From Viscum album (taxonomy: Eukaryota > Streptophyta > Magnoliopsida > Santalales > Viscaceae), in NCBI GenBank assembly GCA_963277665.1, contig OY728137.1:1176042670-1176106669 (forward strand): DNA of 64,000 bases. Reading direction: 5' to 3'. Below are positions 49,990-62,372 of the stretch, piece after piece. The position numbers and the translations under genes are program-made. Each line of letters starts with the position of its first letter. Positions within the stretch are counted from its first letter, which is position 1. A model generated the notes under the pieces. The model saw nothing but the letters and a program-made list of their open reading frames with translations. It did no database searches and had not been told where the DNA came from.

Positions 49990-52900
49990 AAAAAATGAAT
50001 TTTTATCGCCTTTTGATGGGACAACCATTTTAAATCTAGTTTTTGTAACTTTTTCAAGTTAAATATGAAAAAATAAACTTTTTATTTGGAAGTGGGACAT
50101 ACAAATTTACTTTTTTTCATTTTTGGTATTTTTTTGATAAAATTAAAATATTATTGAATATTGAAAAATGCTACATTTTAATTTGAATCTATATTTTCAT
50201 CTAATTTATTTATATAGTCATATTAACATTTTAATTGGTTTTAAAGTGTAATTTGATTATATTTTTATAATTTAGTACACTTTTTCTAATTATAAGTAAT
50301 TTGACTTTTAAATTGGACATAAACACATTTCAATCGATTGATAGTTATTACTTTTTAAAAAAACCTCGTTTTGGTTTTGATAAAGGGAATTAATTATTAA
50401 TTAATTACTGAAACATATTTGTTTTTAATTTGAAAAAATGGATTCAATATTTTAAATAATAATATTCAAGTTGTGAAAATATGCACCTTTTATTTTTTGA
50501 CATTATGAATAGTAACTTCAATACTTTTTACAATGGTTAAAGGGTAAATCTGGTAAATAATGGTAAAAAAATAATATTAAAAAAATATTAAATTACCCTA
50601 ACACATGTCGTAATCCCATTGGATGGAATATTTCTGACCATGGCCATCCTTGGGTCAATTTTGGGACCCCATGGATTCACTTGGATTTGACAATGTCATT
50701 TTATAAGAATTATTTTAAAGTTAAGATAGTTATAACATAAACATATATATTTAATTAAATTGATTTTAGTATTGGGTTTTATAATAGATATTTATGTCTA
50801 TAAATATTCATTAGAAATCTAAAAATATTTACAACATCATGGTATTTTATTTCTTATTTTTATACATTATATATATATTTATATATGACACAATTATGAT
50901 GTAGTGATTACCTCATTAATGAAATACTCGAATAAATGAATTTATAAATATTAAAATAAATTTAATTTGAACATTTTGATTCAAACCACTGATTTTATTG
51001 ATGAAATTAACATATTTGGGATGAGTTAATGCTTTTTTTAAAGAATCGGGTTTTTATGATTTAAAAAAAAGTCAAATATGAATAGTGTCCAAAATTGACA
51101 TAATTTGTAACTAAAAACATAAAATAGTTTATTAAACGATATTAAATTCATAAAAATATAAGATTTATAAAAATGGTTAATATAAGTCCAAAAATATCAT
51201 AAAAAACTTTTTTTGAGTCGTTTGACATGATATTTTAATTAGATTAACCCACAATGTGTAAATAACATGATATCACAATAATATTAAAAAGGGTCAAATA
51301 AGAGTTAAAAAAAAGATAAGGATAAAAAAATTGTCAAAACTTGTCTAAAATGATTGTGTGATGGTTATTCTAACAAAAATCATCTTATATTTTAATTAAA
51401 TATGTTTTGGACAATTTTTAATCTAAATTGAATTTATAATAAATTAATATTTCGAGAGTTTCCTAAAGTGCCACTCTCCTCTCTAATAAAAGGGCACCTA
51501 CTCCCTCTCATATTCGCTCATTTGTAAGCCTCCAAGCTCCGCAAAACCCTACCCATTTATCTTCTCAAGTTAATTATTTTCATTCTAGAGGTTTTGGCCT
51601 TCTCAAAAGATAAACTCTAGTTCCTTATGAGAAACTTTAAAGGAGGCACGTTGAGGAAGACGTAATCTCTTCTACCGATTCTTTCAAATTTGTTTCTTCT
51701 TATACTTCCTCTTCTTTAGTTATTTAATTATAAAGTAATAAAATCAGTATCACTAATATAATGATATGTTATTATAAATAGTAAACAATCCTATTTCACC
51801 TTCTATGCATCCTATGAAAAAAATCATCACACGTGCGTACGTACAGCTTACTGTCTCCACGCTGTGGTGTAATCTGTTTTTCACCACCACCTTACTTGGA
51901 TGGGTACAATGGTGGAAATAATAACCATAAATGATTATAATAACATAATTATAATTCTGAGATATTATAAACCATCCACTTCAATACCATTCAACAACTT
52001 TGTGAAGGATATCGTCGCTCGTGTGTTTGTACGTCTTACCATCTCCACGACGCGATGAGATTCATTCTCCATGTTAACAATTAAAGAATGATTATAATGT
52101 ATATATAACAAATAATCATGAAATATATGACATATTAATGATACTAGATGTATGTATGTATATATATATGTCATTTACTTACTCCCATTCAATTCAATAA
52201 TGAAATGAAAAGAACGTTCATGTGTACGTACGACCTACTATTTCCATGAATGGTGTATTCCATTTCATTTATCTATATTATATATATATATATATTTATA
52301 TTATCTGTCTATTATATATATATACATAATATATAAGATATATAAATAATTTTTTACATTATGGAAGTAAGTAAATCAGGATATAAGTAATAATATCAAG
52401 AATAATAATTCAAAACATGTACAATAAAAAAACGATTATTTCCCAAAACATTGCTCTAACAAGGAATTAACAAATGAACGAGTAGTATAAAGTCATAAAT
52501 GAATCATATATGATATCATAAATATTATTATGGTTATGTTACAAGTTAATAATATGTTTAAACCCACTATACAAGAGTTTCACACACATATGGAAGAAAT
52601 CATCGCTAAGGTAAGGGATAATTTTGCAATTTAATTTTTTAAGATTGTTTATACGTAATTATATTATAGGGGTATATTTATCATTCATGTCCATGTCTTC
52701 TAAAAATGTTTTCATTAATTTTTTACTATTCTTCTATGTATGTTTAAAGTCATTTTACCCATTTTTGTCTTCTTACTATATAGTATAGAAAGAATATTTC
52801 TTTTGTAAACCATAAAAAGTATTTTTGGACTTTTCTAATAAAAGTACAAGTAAATTTTTTTTAACTTATATAGAATGAACGGATTTTTATGGTTTTATGA

Positions 52901-53722
52901 TGAATTATTTCCATAAAGTTTCTTCAACACTATATTAAGTTTATTTTCAACTAAATTCTTTTCTTTTAAAATAGTGCGTCATTTGGAGAAAAGGAAATGT
53001 TTTCGAAGAAGAAAGGATATTTTCCACAAGAATTTAGTTCAAGTGTTTTATAAAAATTATTTTCCATCTAAGATGATGCTCTTTAAATAGGGTTATGTTT
53101 TTATTCCTATTGTTACTATTATTTTATTATTTTAATTATGGAATGATATTTTTATGGATTATTTTATGATGGAATGATATTTAAGAAAATAATTTTATTT
53201 ATTGGGTTATGATATAATAAATGATTTATGTTTTGCAGAACCTTAAAGGATTATTTAATTATGTTGTGGGTGGGACCTATATCTCCCTCCAATGCATTGG
53301 GTAAATATTTATATCTCATGTGACAGAAATCACTGGAACAGAAAGTAAACACGGTTTAGTAATGTAGGGATGAAACGAAATGTAAATCTTGTTCTATAAT
53401 ATATGGTTGGTACGACAAGTAATCCTAGTTTAGTAATGAAATATGTCCACTATGATGGTCATGGAAGCAATTCCTTGTATACTATGGAAATAATATTTTG
53501 TGCTTATTAGTTTTCCACAATTACATATTTTATGCCAATACTATTATTTCATGGTTAATGTTTCTTTATGATCCATGCCTTATGTACTGACAAGATTTAT
53601 TTCATAACTCAATATTTTGTTGTTTAAACTTTATGTTTATATTTTTACATTTAAACGTTTATGGTTTGTTTTATATTCTCCATGTTTACCCTTAATGAGA
53701 ATTTGAGATCACCCTTTTTATG

Positions 53723-53727
53723 TTTCC
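53723..53727. repeat. Left target-site duplication of element E
   Basis: TTTCC, identical to 62,835-62,839. The undisturbed related LTRs read tgtttcttttcccc at this place, consistent with a single original copy. Confidence 0.85.
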
Positions 53728-53799
53728 TGTCATGAACCTTCCTCGGGGCCCGTGCTGTGACTACCCCAAGCCTACCTTCCATAGGTCAGGGGCTGGAGA

Positions 53800-54189
53800 C
53801 TAGCACCAAAGGCATAAATCTCGGCTAAAAGGGGAAGTCATTGCCTTTATAAAGAAAACAACACCACAGAGTAAGCCAGAATAAGTAAACACTAAGTAAA
53901 CTGAGTGCAATAGTAAGTGCAGAAAAGTAAGTGGGCCAAAATACAAACCCAAATTGAAAGTAAAGTACAACTGGAAAGGAAGTACAGCAACTAAAAAGTA
54001 AAGCAGCAATGTCGAGCCATCCACTAGAAATCCCACCTGAAGGGTGGGTACAGATAGCCTCCTCAGCTCCTTGGGTCCTGCCGTCCGCCCTGTATACATA
54101 TCGTCCAGTGGTCCACCTCCAGGTACCGACTCATCCTGATATCCACCTCCGGGCACTGACTCGTCGTGGGATCCTCCTCTGGGAACCAT
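53800..54189 (-). other. 129-codon open frame in the inverted LTR copy
   Basis: Starts MVPRGGSHDESVPGGGYQDE and ends LCLWC. It is the same length as, and closely similar to, the frame at 62,373-62,762. Hydrophobic stretches at about residues 58-80 and 86-118 suggest membrane segments if it were translated. LTRs seldom code for protein, so this may be chance. Confidence 0.4.
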
Positions 54190-54768
54190 CTAGCTCTACA
54201 AGCCTCAACCTTGATTAGTGATGTCCATCATCTGCAACCAACACAACATAGTGCGGGCGAAGACCGTGAAGGGGTGAGTATACGATACTCAGTAGGGACC
54301 CTGAGACCCCCGAAGGTCTCCCTAAATCCACAAAGGATAAACCAGAAAGAAAAGATACAATCACGAAGTAACATCCAACACTACATAGGTATATGCCCAT
54401 ACATATACCTAAGTCATCAATTCCAGTTCGACTCCAACATCCGAGCCCAAGTTCGATCACGTCCACACAGGATAGTACAACCTAATCCACATAGGAAAGC
54501 AAGTCAATCATATCGAAGATAATGATTGAAAGTCAGGACTCATGTCACATAGGTATACTTCTTTGTAAGATGATCCGATGTAGCCACTGATTCATCTAAG
54601 CTGGGACCCACGTAGGATACAAGTAGTAGTCGTCACCGCCGAACCCATGGAGGATTCCCATACGGTTGTCGTCATTGTCGAACCCTCAAAGTATTCCAGT
54701 ACGAAAGTCTTCACTGTCGAACCCATAGCTGCTGGGGAACTTCTCCTCTATCGAGTACTATGGGCCTG

Positions 54769-54995
54769 CCGCTACAACCAAGTGCTTCCCACTAACCTTG
54801 GACTACTGAAGTACTCCACCTGTCGAGTACTATGGGCCTGCTACTACAACCAAGCGCTTCCCACCATGGGTCTGCTGATACAACCAAGCACTCCCACTCA
54901 TAGCCTATAGAGGTACTCCTTCTATTGAGTACCGCGGGTCTGCTGCTATAACCAAGTGCTCCTCCGCCGTGGGTCTACCGCTACAACAAAGCTCT
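54769..54995 (-). repeat. Short repeat cluster in the inverted LTR copy
   Basis: Five imperfect copies of a unit read as gctacaaccaagcgcttccc on the plus strand, with variable spacing. Counterparts at about 55,915-56,155 and 61,570-61,805. Confidence 0.8.
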
Positions 54996-55914
54996 CCCCA
55001 CTAGGCTATCTAAAAAATCCGAGTCGGTCGATCAGCAGTCGTCAAGTCTCAGCCAGCTCTAGGGTTTCCGCACACAGTACGCTCGTTTCTGGGAGGGTCT
55101 GCTCCACGAGCCAAGGGGTCGATACATCAACTAACACGTAGTCTGGATTTTATGTATTCCAATGTTCCGTCTCGACATAGGGAACTCAACGTGATAGACG
55201 GCGCGTCAATCAGACGCCCGGTCTAAGAGTTATTGGCTTTTTCATTCCAGGGCCCGGTTGGTTTTTAAGTCAAAACCAACCCGACCGCACTCCAACTGCG
55301 TCTAAACCTCGAGCGGAGTAAGACAAAAGGTCCATCTCACTAAGAGGAATCCAACAAAGTCGACGGCACATCAATTGGACGTCCGGAGCTCAAGTTATAA
55401 TCATTTCCGCTTTGAGGGCCCGGTTGGTATCGTGTTCAAAACAACCCGGCCGTACCCCAAGTTCTTCGAAACCTTTAGTGTAAACTACCGAAACTACAGT
55501 CTCTATCCAAGGATCCCAGGGCAATTGATGGTGCGTCGATCGGAGGTCCGAAGCCTAAGATATGGGCAGAAGACTAAAAACAGTCCGAAATGGGGGGTCT
55601 GGGCCCGGCCCGGCCCGACCCAACCGGTTGGTTTTGACATAAAAACCAACCGGTCCCCTGGAACAAAAAATCTAATAACTCTTAGACCGGGCGTCTGATT
55701 GACGCGCCCTCTGTCACGTCGAGTTCCCAATGACGAGATGGAACTTTTGGATACATCAACTCCGGACTACATGTCAGTTGATGTATCGACCCCATGGCTC
55801 GTGGAGCGGACCCTCCGGAAACGATCGTATTGTGTGAGGAAACCCTCAAGCTGGATGAGACTTGATGACTGCTGATCGACTGACTCAGATTGTTTCGATA
55901 GCCCAGTGGGGAGT

Positions 55915-56155
55915 GCTTGGTTGTAGCGGCAGACCCACGATGGAGGAGCGCTTGGTTGTAGCGGCAGACCCGCATTACTCAACAGAAAGAGTACCTCTAT
56001 AGGCTATGAGGGGGAGCGTTTGGTTGTAGCGGCAGACCCATGGTGGGAAGCACTTGGTTGTAGCAGCAGGCCCATAGTACTCGACAGGTGGAGTACTTCA
56101 GCATTCCAAGATTAGTGGGAAGCGCTTGGTTGTAGCAGCAGGCCCACTGTACTCG
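55915..56155 (+). repeat. Short repeat cluster in the truncated 5' LTR
   Basis: Repeated gcttggttgtagcggcagac units with variable spacers, as in the other two LTR copies. Confidence 0.8.
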
Positions 56156-56717
56156 ATAGAGGAGGAGTTCCCCAGCAGCTATGGGTTCAACAGTGAAGAC
56201 TTTCGTACCGGAATCCTTCTTGGGTTCGATGACGATGACAACCGTATGGGAATCCTCCGTGGGTTCGACAGTGACGACTACTACTTTTATCCTACGTGGG
56301 TCCCATCTTAGATGAATCAGTGGCTACATCTGATCATCTTATGAAGAAGTATACTTGTGTGAGCTGATTCTTGAATTTCAATCATTATCTTCGATATGAT
56401 TCAATTGCTTTCCTGTGGGGATTATGTTGTACTATCCTATGTGGACATGATCGAACTTGGGCTCAGATGTTGGAGCCGAACTGGAATTGATGACTTAAGT
56501 ATATGTATGGGCATATACCTATGTAGTGCTGGATGTTGCTTTGTGATTGTATCTTTTCTTTGTGGTTTATCCTTTGTGGATTCTGGGAGACCTTCGGGGG
56601 TCTCGGGGTCCCTACTGAGTATCGTATACTCACCCCTGCACGGGTTTTACCCACACTATGTTGTGTTGGTTGCAGACGACCGACATCACTGATCGAGGTT
56701 GAGGCTTGTAGAGCTGG

Positions 56718-57107
56718 ACGGTTCCCAGAGGAGGAACCCACGACGAGTCAGTGCCTGGAGGTGGATATCACGATGAGTTGGTACCTAGAGGTGGACCACT
56801 GGACGGGACCTATACAGGGTGGACGGCAGGACCCGAGAAGCTGAGGAGGCTATCTGTACCCACCCTTCAGGTGGTATTTCCAGTGGACAACTTGGTGTTG
56901 CTGCTTTACTTTTCAATTGCTGTACTTATTTTCCCGTTGTACTTTACTTTCAGTTTGGGTTTGTATTCTTGCCCAGTTACTTTTATGCACTTACTATTGC
57001 ACTCAGTTTACTTAGTGTTTACTTCTGCTGGTTTACTCTGTGGTGTTTCTTTCTTTATAAAGGAAATATGTTCCCCTTTTAGTCAGGATTTACGCCTTTG
57101 GTTCTAG
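56718..57107 (+). other. Frame matching the 129-codon LTR frame, start codon lost
   Basis: It reads without stops over the same stretch, ending DLRLWF, but the ATG present in the other two copies is ACG here. Confidence 0.4.
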
Positions 57108-57182
57108 TCGCCAGCCCCTGGCCTATGGAAGGCGAGTTTGAGGTAGTCACGACACGAGCCCTGAGGATGGGTCGTGAAAAAT

Positions 57183-57199
57183 TGGTATCAAAGGAGTTC
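57183..57199 (+). other. Primer-binding site of element E
   Basis: tggtatcaaaggagttc, three bases after the LTR end; a near match to the iMet-tRNA complement. Confidence 0.85.
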
Positions 57200-57479
57200 G
57201 GTTCTACCACAGAACTCAGGACTCTGATCTTTCTTCTATGTGAAGCAATAATGTTAAGGGTAGTGAGTGTGGTTATCTGTCCAGGGAGTCCAGTGTTGGT
57301 GCGGTGACTGACGTATCCGTACACCAGGACCCTGACTTCTGATTTCTGACTCAGTGCACGAAAACACTGATTGCATGTGTGTTTCAAAAGTTTTCTTTGT
57401 GATTACTTTGTGTCAGCTCACCAGGTATACTATTTTGACTATGGCACACCTGTATCTTTCCAGGATAGCCCCTTGGAGA

Positions 57480-58200
57480 CAACCACTTAGGGTTCCGAGC
57501 GTTGTACGAGATGATATCCCACCGATCAGTGAGGCCTCGGTACATGGCCCCCACCAGTTGAGACACCAATAGAGAGTGCACGCCGCTTGAGCGCAATACA
57601 CGAGTTCTAGCGTCAGAGGACTTTGAGGTTTCGAGGGGTGTCAGATTTTCAGACGGCTGGGCACTGGCTGGAGTTTGTTGCACGAGCTCTCCACGTAGCT
57701 TGGACACCATCAGACTTGATGGTGTACCTAGCTGTTAGCCTCTTCCAGGGAGCAGCTGAGAGGTGGGGGAGCCACATGTTCTAGTTTTGCGACGGGTTGA
57801 CCTTCACCTGGGGAGACTTTGAGGCCTTCTTCAGATTGGAGTTTTTACCTACGACTCTACCCTCTGAGCGTTCTCAGGAGCTTCTACCCTTGCCGCTTGG
57901 TTTTTCGTCAGTATCCCAGTCATCTGTAGGCAGGAGACGGATGATGCAGAGGTCCAAGAGGACCAGAACTACAGGTGGGTGAACTCGGGTTTTAGATTCG
58001 GTTGTGTGATGCAAAAGACACAGAGCCAGTCATACGGGGAGCAGAAAGTGCTATTCACGCGGAAAGCATGGTCACATAACACGTGACTATTTGGCTCCCC
58101 CACAAAGTTGATCCGCAGGCGTTGGAGGAGCCACTGAGATAGAGGCAGCGGTGAAAGCTTGAGTAGTAGCCGAGCAGTGGGCATGAAAGTGGAGCTCCGA
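57480..58200 (+). pseudogene. Element E gag remnant
   Basis: Retrotransposon-gag signature: MVYLAVSLFQGAAERWGSHM (about 57,720-57,780), then GLTFTWGDFEAFFRLEFLP and SERSQELLPL (about 57,797-57,890). These match 'YAxxxLxGxAxxWWxxxxxxxxxxTWxxFxxxFxxxYFP'. A stop falls in the middle of this block and other frames carry the rest. No zinc knuckle is readable. Confidence 0.75.
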
Positions 58201-58239
58201 AAGTAGGTGGACAGGAGCGGGACTAGTTCTAGGCATAGA

Positions 58240-58340
58240 CGCCATTATTATTGGTTCTTCTAGCTTTCTTTTTGTTGATGTTGTGGTTGTATGTGTCTTT
58301 GTACTTTGAGATGCAGTAATAAAAGAGACCTTTCATTGTG
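58240..58340 (+). promoter_or_regulatory. T-rich stretch with AATAAA, possible polyadenylation signal
   Basis: A T/TG-rich run (ttctagctttctttttgttg and on) is followed by aataaa at 58,318-58,323. It lies between the gag and integrase remnants, an odd place for a 3' end, and could mark a separate gag transcript or a sequence brought in by the deletion. Confidence 0.35.
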
Positions 58341-58619
58341 GCGTTTACTTTCCTGTCCTCTCTTTGTGTGGAAACTAAGAGGTTCCAGTTTAAAAACCGT
58401 TGACTTGACTCTCACTTTGAGATACCTACAGGAGGAGACCTAGTGACCACACACTAATGCCGACAGTGTGACTCAACCCTTGGAGGCGAGATTAATGGTT
58501 GGATCTCTTGGTAGTAGCGTCGAGGCCTTAGGATGTCATCCTTGGTATGGATTAGTATCACCCCTGTCAGGATTGACTGTTTTAGGCAAAGAACGTGGTT
58601 TATCCAGGGGATGAGATCG

Positions 58620-59170
58620 GATTTCTCTTATCGTCAAAGAAGAAATATTAGCAGCACTTGTAAGAACAGAGAAGGTCCAGGCCATCCAAGAGTGGATGCG
58701 GACAACTCAGAGCCGACGAAAGACTTTTGCTGACAGGAGCTAGAGACCACTAGAGTTCGAGGATGGCGACCATGTCTTCTTGCGGGTCTCACCTTGACGT
58801 GGATTACAGAGTTTTAGCCATGACGGAAAGTTATCTCCGCGCTTTATCGGACCCTTATAAGTCCTCAATAGGGTAGGAGAGGTGGTTACTCGCTGGACCC
58901 ATCCACCACAGTTGCATCAGGTGCACGACATTGTTTTCCTCGTATCTCAGCTGAGGAGATATGTGCACAACCTAATGCATTTCATTGACAATGCGGCGAC
59001 TTTTGTGGACGTCCTGGTGGAGATCGAGGATCAACAGGAGTGGGTCCTACGTGGGATGTCGATTCCTCTAGTGTGCATCATATGGCAGCACGGGGACCTC
59101 TAGGAGAGCACTTGGGAGCGGGAGGCTCAGATGCGTGCACAATACCCATTTTGGTTACCCTAGTTTGGTG
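58620..59170 (+). pseudogene. Element E integrase tail with chromodomain-like end
   Basis: Clear chromovirus integrase C-terminus: IQEWMRTTQSRRKTFADR (about 58,685-58,737), RPLEFEDGDHVFLRVSP (about 58,745-58,795), KLSPRFIGPL (about 58,825-58,855), PPQLHQVHDIVFLVSQLRRY (about 58,906-58,965), and STWEREAQMRAQYPF (about 59,107-59,150). Relatives read 'RRPLEFxVGDHVFLRVSPxRG', 'KLSPRFIGPF' and 'ATWExExxMRxxYPxLF'. A few stops only, so it is less worn than the AT-rich elements around it. The catalytic core of integrase, RNase H and RT, which should precede it, are missing. Confidence 0.85.
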
Positions 59171-59198
59171 TTGTAACTCTACGAGGACGTAAAGCCTT

Positions 59199-59211
59199 GA
59201 GGTGGGAGTAA
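59199..59211 (+). other. Polypurine tract of element E
   Basis: gaggtgggagtaa directly before the LTR start TGTAAAGACC. Confidence 0.85.
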
Positions 59212-60911
59212 TGTAAAGACCTATAAATTTGAAGAGAAATTTTTTTCTTAACTTTCTTTGAGATTTTACAAGTATGCAGTTTCTGACGGCACCAGATTTC
59301 GAGGCCCGGTGTTCCCGAAATCAATTTTCGAAGTTTAGCTTGGGTACGTTCAGTGAATGAACGAGCGAGTTTTTCTAACTTTTGAACAGGTGCTTGGAAT
59401 CGAAATCCGAGGGCACCGATGGAATCACAGCACTGGTAATTGCTTAGGAATATCTTTTCTGGAGTTGTGTTTTCTTGGGTGGTGGTGTTAAATAATTGGG
59501 TGAACTAAAGAGTGAAATAAAATTTGTGCCACAATTTTATTTCTAATCCAATAGTTTTAATCTATTCATGGGAGTTGAGTGGGACCCACTGCATCCTAAC
59601 AACTTGGTAGGATATTTGTTAGGTGGGGCCCACACGATCCCCCACCTCCTCGAATTTCCTAACACCCCTCTTTATGTTAGCAACCTCCCCCAGAAATTTT
59701 TGACTCACCCTCTTCCCCTCTTAATGAAATGTCAACCCTCACATTAATTAGGTTTATTAAATATTTTTAATTTATTTAATTAATGGATTTAATTTAGAAT
59801 TTTTGAAATCTTGACATGGGTTAATAAAATAATGATCCACCATATTTTATTTGGGGGGTGGTTTCGTTGGGTGGAGTTTTTTGAGAGAGGAAACATTCTT
59901 TTCTCTGAAGAAGTTCTTCTTCCTTGTTGAAGAATGTGAAGAACGCCGAAGCTTCGACGAAGAACATCGTACCATCTTTGCTCCTTCTTCTCACGTCGAA
60001 GAAAGAAAGACGCCGCATCCTTCATCGGGCGAACACCGATGATGCTTACGGAGCCTCGTCCCGCGACGCCGTCTTCCACGACGTCTTTTCACAGGACGAA
60101 CCTCGATCGAAGACTTCTTCGAGGTAGGGTTTTATTAATTTTTTATGATTTAATTCCCTTGTTTCTTTCATCCTAAAGAAAAAAAAGGATGCAGATCAAC
60201 TTATTATCATGTTGATCCGCGAATGTTTTAATGCGGGTTGGGAATTTTGGTATGCTTCGATTTTATTAAAGTGATTATGGGATGATTTGATTCAATTTTA
60301 TTTAAATAAAATTGATTTTTTCCCTTTATAAACCCTGTGTAATCTTGGTTTATTGATAACGCCTAACGCGGAGGGCACAGTCTGAACAAACATGGCCCGA
60401 CCACCATCCGCAGATTATTGTCAATGTGTGAATTGACGACGACAAGGAAACGAGGCCGCAAAGGCGATTTGAAGAATCCGTATATTGTTTAATTGGTGTG
60501 CGGATCAACGGGCAATGAAGAAGTGGGACACAAAGGCGTTTTGAACCCTTCGCATTAATCTACGGGTCCCAGGAGAGCCGCAGGCAAAGACGACAGGAAA
60601 AACGGACCCCCAGAGCGTGTCCGGTGGTCCGCGGAAGACCCTACTAGCGCGCCACGCCGGCACCAGCGGTCGGAGGTGGTGGTCGGCACCGGACGGCCAG
60701 ATCCCTCGGCCGCGCAGGATCTGGAGGAGGAGGACGCGGCAGGTGCGCCGTGTCTGTGGGGTGAAAAGGGGGGGGGGGAAACAGCTCCCCACTGCTCGGC
60801 TACTAGCCGAGCCAGCGCACCCCTCCGGCCAGGTCGAGGCGGGTCGCGCAGACCAGGCCGGGCCGGGCCGTGCCCAACCAGGCCAGAACCGGACCCGGTT
60901 CGGGCCGACCC

Positions 60912-60937
60912 GGGGGGGGGGGGGGGGGGGGGGGGGG
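60912..60937 (+). repeat. 26-base G run
   Basis: An uninterrupted run of 26 G within GC-rich sequence. Such runs form G-quadruplexes, stall polymerases and are prone to length error, so the exact count may reflect sequencing. Confidence 0.9.
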
Positions 60938-60984
60938 TTGGGCCGGGCCGAGCCAGGCTCAGACCCCCCATTTCGGACTGTTTT

Positions 60985-61385
60985 CAGTCTTTTGACCATA
61001 TCTTGGGATTCAGACCTCCGATTTACGCACCGTCAGTTGCATTGAGATCCTTGGATCGAGACGGTCGTTTCATTATATTACACTCAAGGTTTCGGAGAAC
61101 TTGGGGTACAGCTGGGTTGGTTTGAACATGAAACCAACCGAGCCCTCGGAGCAGAAACACTTATAACTTGAGATCCGGACGTCCGATTGACGTGCCATCG
61201 ACTTTGTTGGATTCCACATAGTGATAAGGACCTTTTGGAATAATTCAATCGAAGTTTGGACGTAGTTGGAGTGCATCCGGGTTGGTTTTGACTTAAAAAC
61301 CAACCGGGCCACTAGAACAAAAAAGCCATTGACTCTTAGACCGAGCGTCCGATTGACGCGCTGTCTGTCACGTTGAGTTCCCTAT
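60985..61385 (+). repeat. Three diverged ~165-bp modules with a hairpin
   Basis: The block cgtccgattgacgcgc recurs (worn) near 61,012, 61,185 and 61,345, each followed by a gtcacg/tcgactttg-type stretch. Two modules are preceded by a hairpin, ggttggttttgacttaaaaa followed by ccaacc (61,280) and a variant near 61,116. Confidence 0.75.
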
Positions 61386-61569
61386 GTCGAAACCGAACTT
61401 TGGGATACATCAACTCCAGACTACGTGTCAGTTGATGTATCGACCCCTTGGATCGCGGAGCGGACCCTCCCAGAAACGAGCGTACTGTGTGCGGAAACCC
61501 TAGAGCTGGCTGAGAGTTGACGACTGCTGATCGAACGACTCGGAGTGTTTCGATAGCCCAGTGGGGATC

Positions 61570-61805
61570 ACCTGGTTGTAGTAGCAGACCCATGGAAGAG
61601 GAGCGCTTGGTTGTTGCGGAAGACCCACGGTACTCAACAGAAGGAGTACCTTTGTAGGCTATGAGGGGGAGCGCATTGTTGTAGCGGCAGACCCATGGTG
61701 GGAAGCGCTTGGTTGTAGCAGCAGGCCCACAGTAGTCGACAGGTGGAGTACTTCAACAGTCCAAGTTTAGTGAGAAGAACGTGGTTGTAGCGGTAGACCC
61801 ACTGT
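61570..61805 (+). repeat. Short repeat cluster in the 3' LTR
   Basis: Five imperfect ggttgtagcggcagaccca units with variable spacers. Confidence 0.8.
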
Positions 61806-62372
61806 ACTCAATAGAGGAGGAGTTCCCCAATAGCTATGGGTTCGGTGGTGAAGACTTTCGTACTAGAATCCTCTGTGGGTTCGACGACAACGACAACCGT
61901 ACGAGAATACTTTGTGGGTTTGGCAGTGACAACAACTACTTGTATCCAACGTGGGTCCCATCATTGATGAATCAGTGTCTACATATGATCATCTTATGAA
62001 GAAGTATACCTGTGTGAGCTGAGTATTGAATTTCAATCATTATCTTCGATATCATTGACTTGCTTTCCTATGTGGATTATGTTGTACTATCCTGTGTGGA
62101 CGTGATCGAACTTGTGCTTAGATGTTGGAGACGAAATGGAATTGATGACTTAAGTATATGTATGGGAATATACCTATGTAGTGCTGGATTTTACTTTGTG
62201 ATTGTATCTTTTCTTTGTGGTTTATCCTTTGTGGATTCAGGGAGACCTTCGGGGGTCTCGGGGTCCCTACTGAGTATCTTATACGCACCCCTGCATGGGC
62301 TTTGCCCGCACTACATTGTGTTGGTTGTAGATGACTGACATAAATGATTGAGGTTGAGGCTTGTAGAGCTGG

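Larger units (their letters stand above)
53728..55621 (-). repeat. Inverted LTR fragment of element E
   Basis: The reverse complement of about 60,938-62,834, the last 1.9 kb of the LTR. It can be followed through the 129-codon frame, the short-repeat cluster (54,769-54,995) and the hairpin modules. It stops at cccggcccgacccaacc, exactly where the intact LTR enters its 26-G run, and switches to the forward copy within ccaaccggttgg. Confidence 0.9.
55622..57179 (+). repeat. Truncated 5' LTR of element E
   Basis: Matches 61,275-62,834 of the full LTR, starting in a ggttggttttgacataaaaa hairpin module and ending GGGTCGTGAAA (CA changed to AA) at 57,179, four bases before the primer-binding site. 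The first 2.1 kb of the LTR are missing. Confidence 0.9.

Noticed and set aside
60505..61125. Overlapping frames of 138-164 codons on both strands
   Set aside because: They run through G/C runs within the LTR of element E; proline, glycine and arginine-rich products arise from composition alone.
61570..61805. CRISPR-like short repeats in the LTR
   Set aside because: Imperfect units with irregular spacing, also present in the other LTR copies; part of the LTR.
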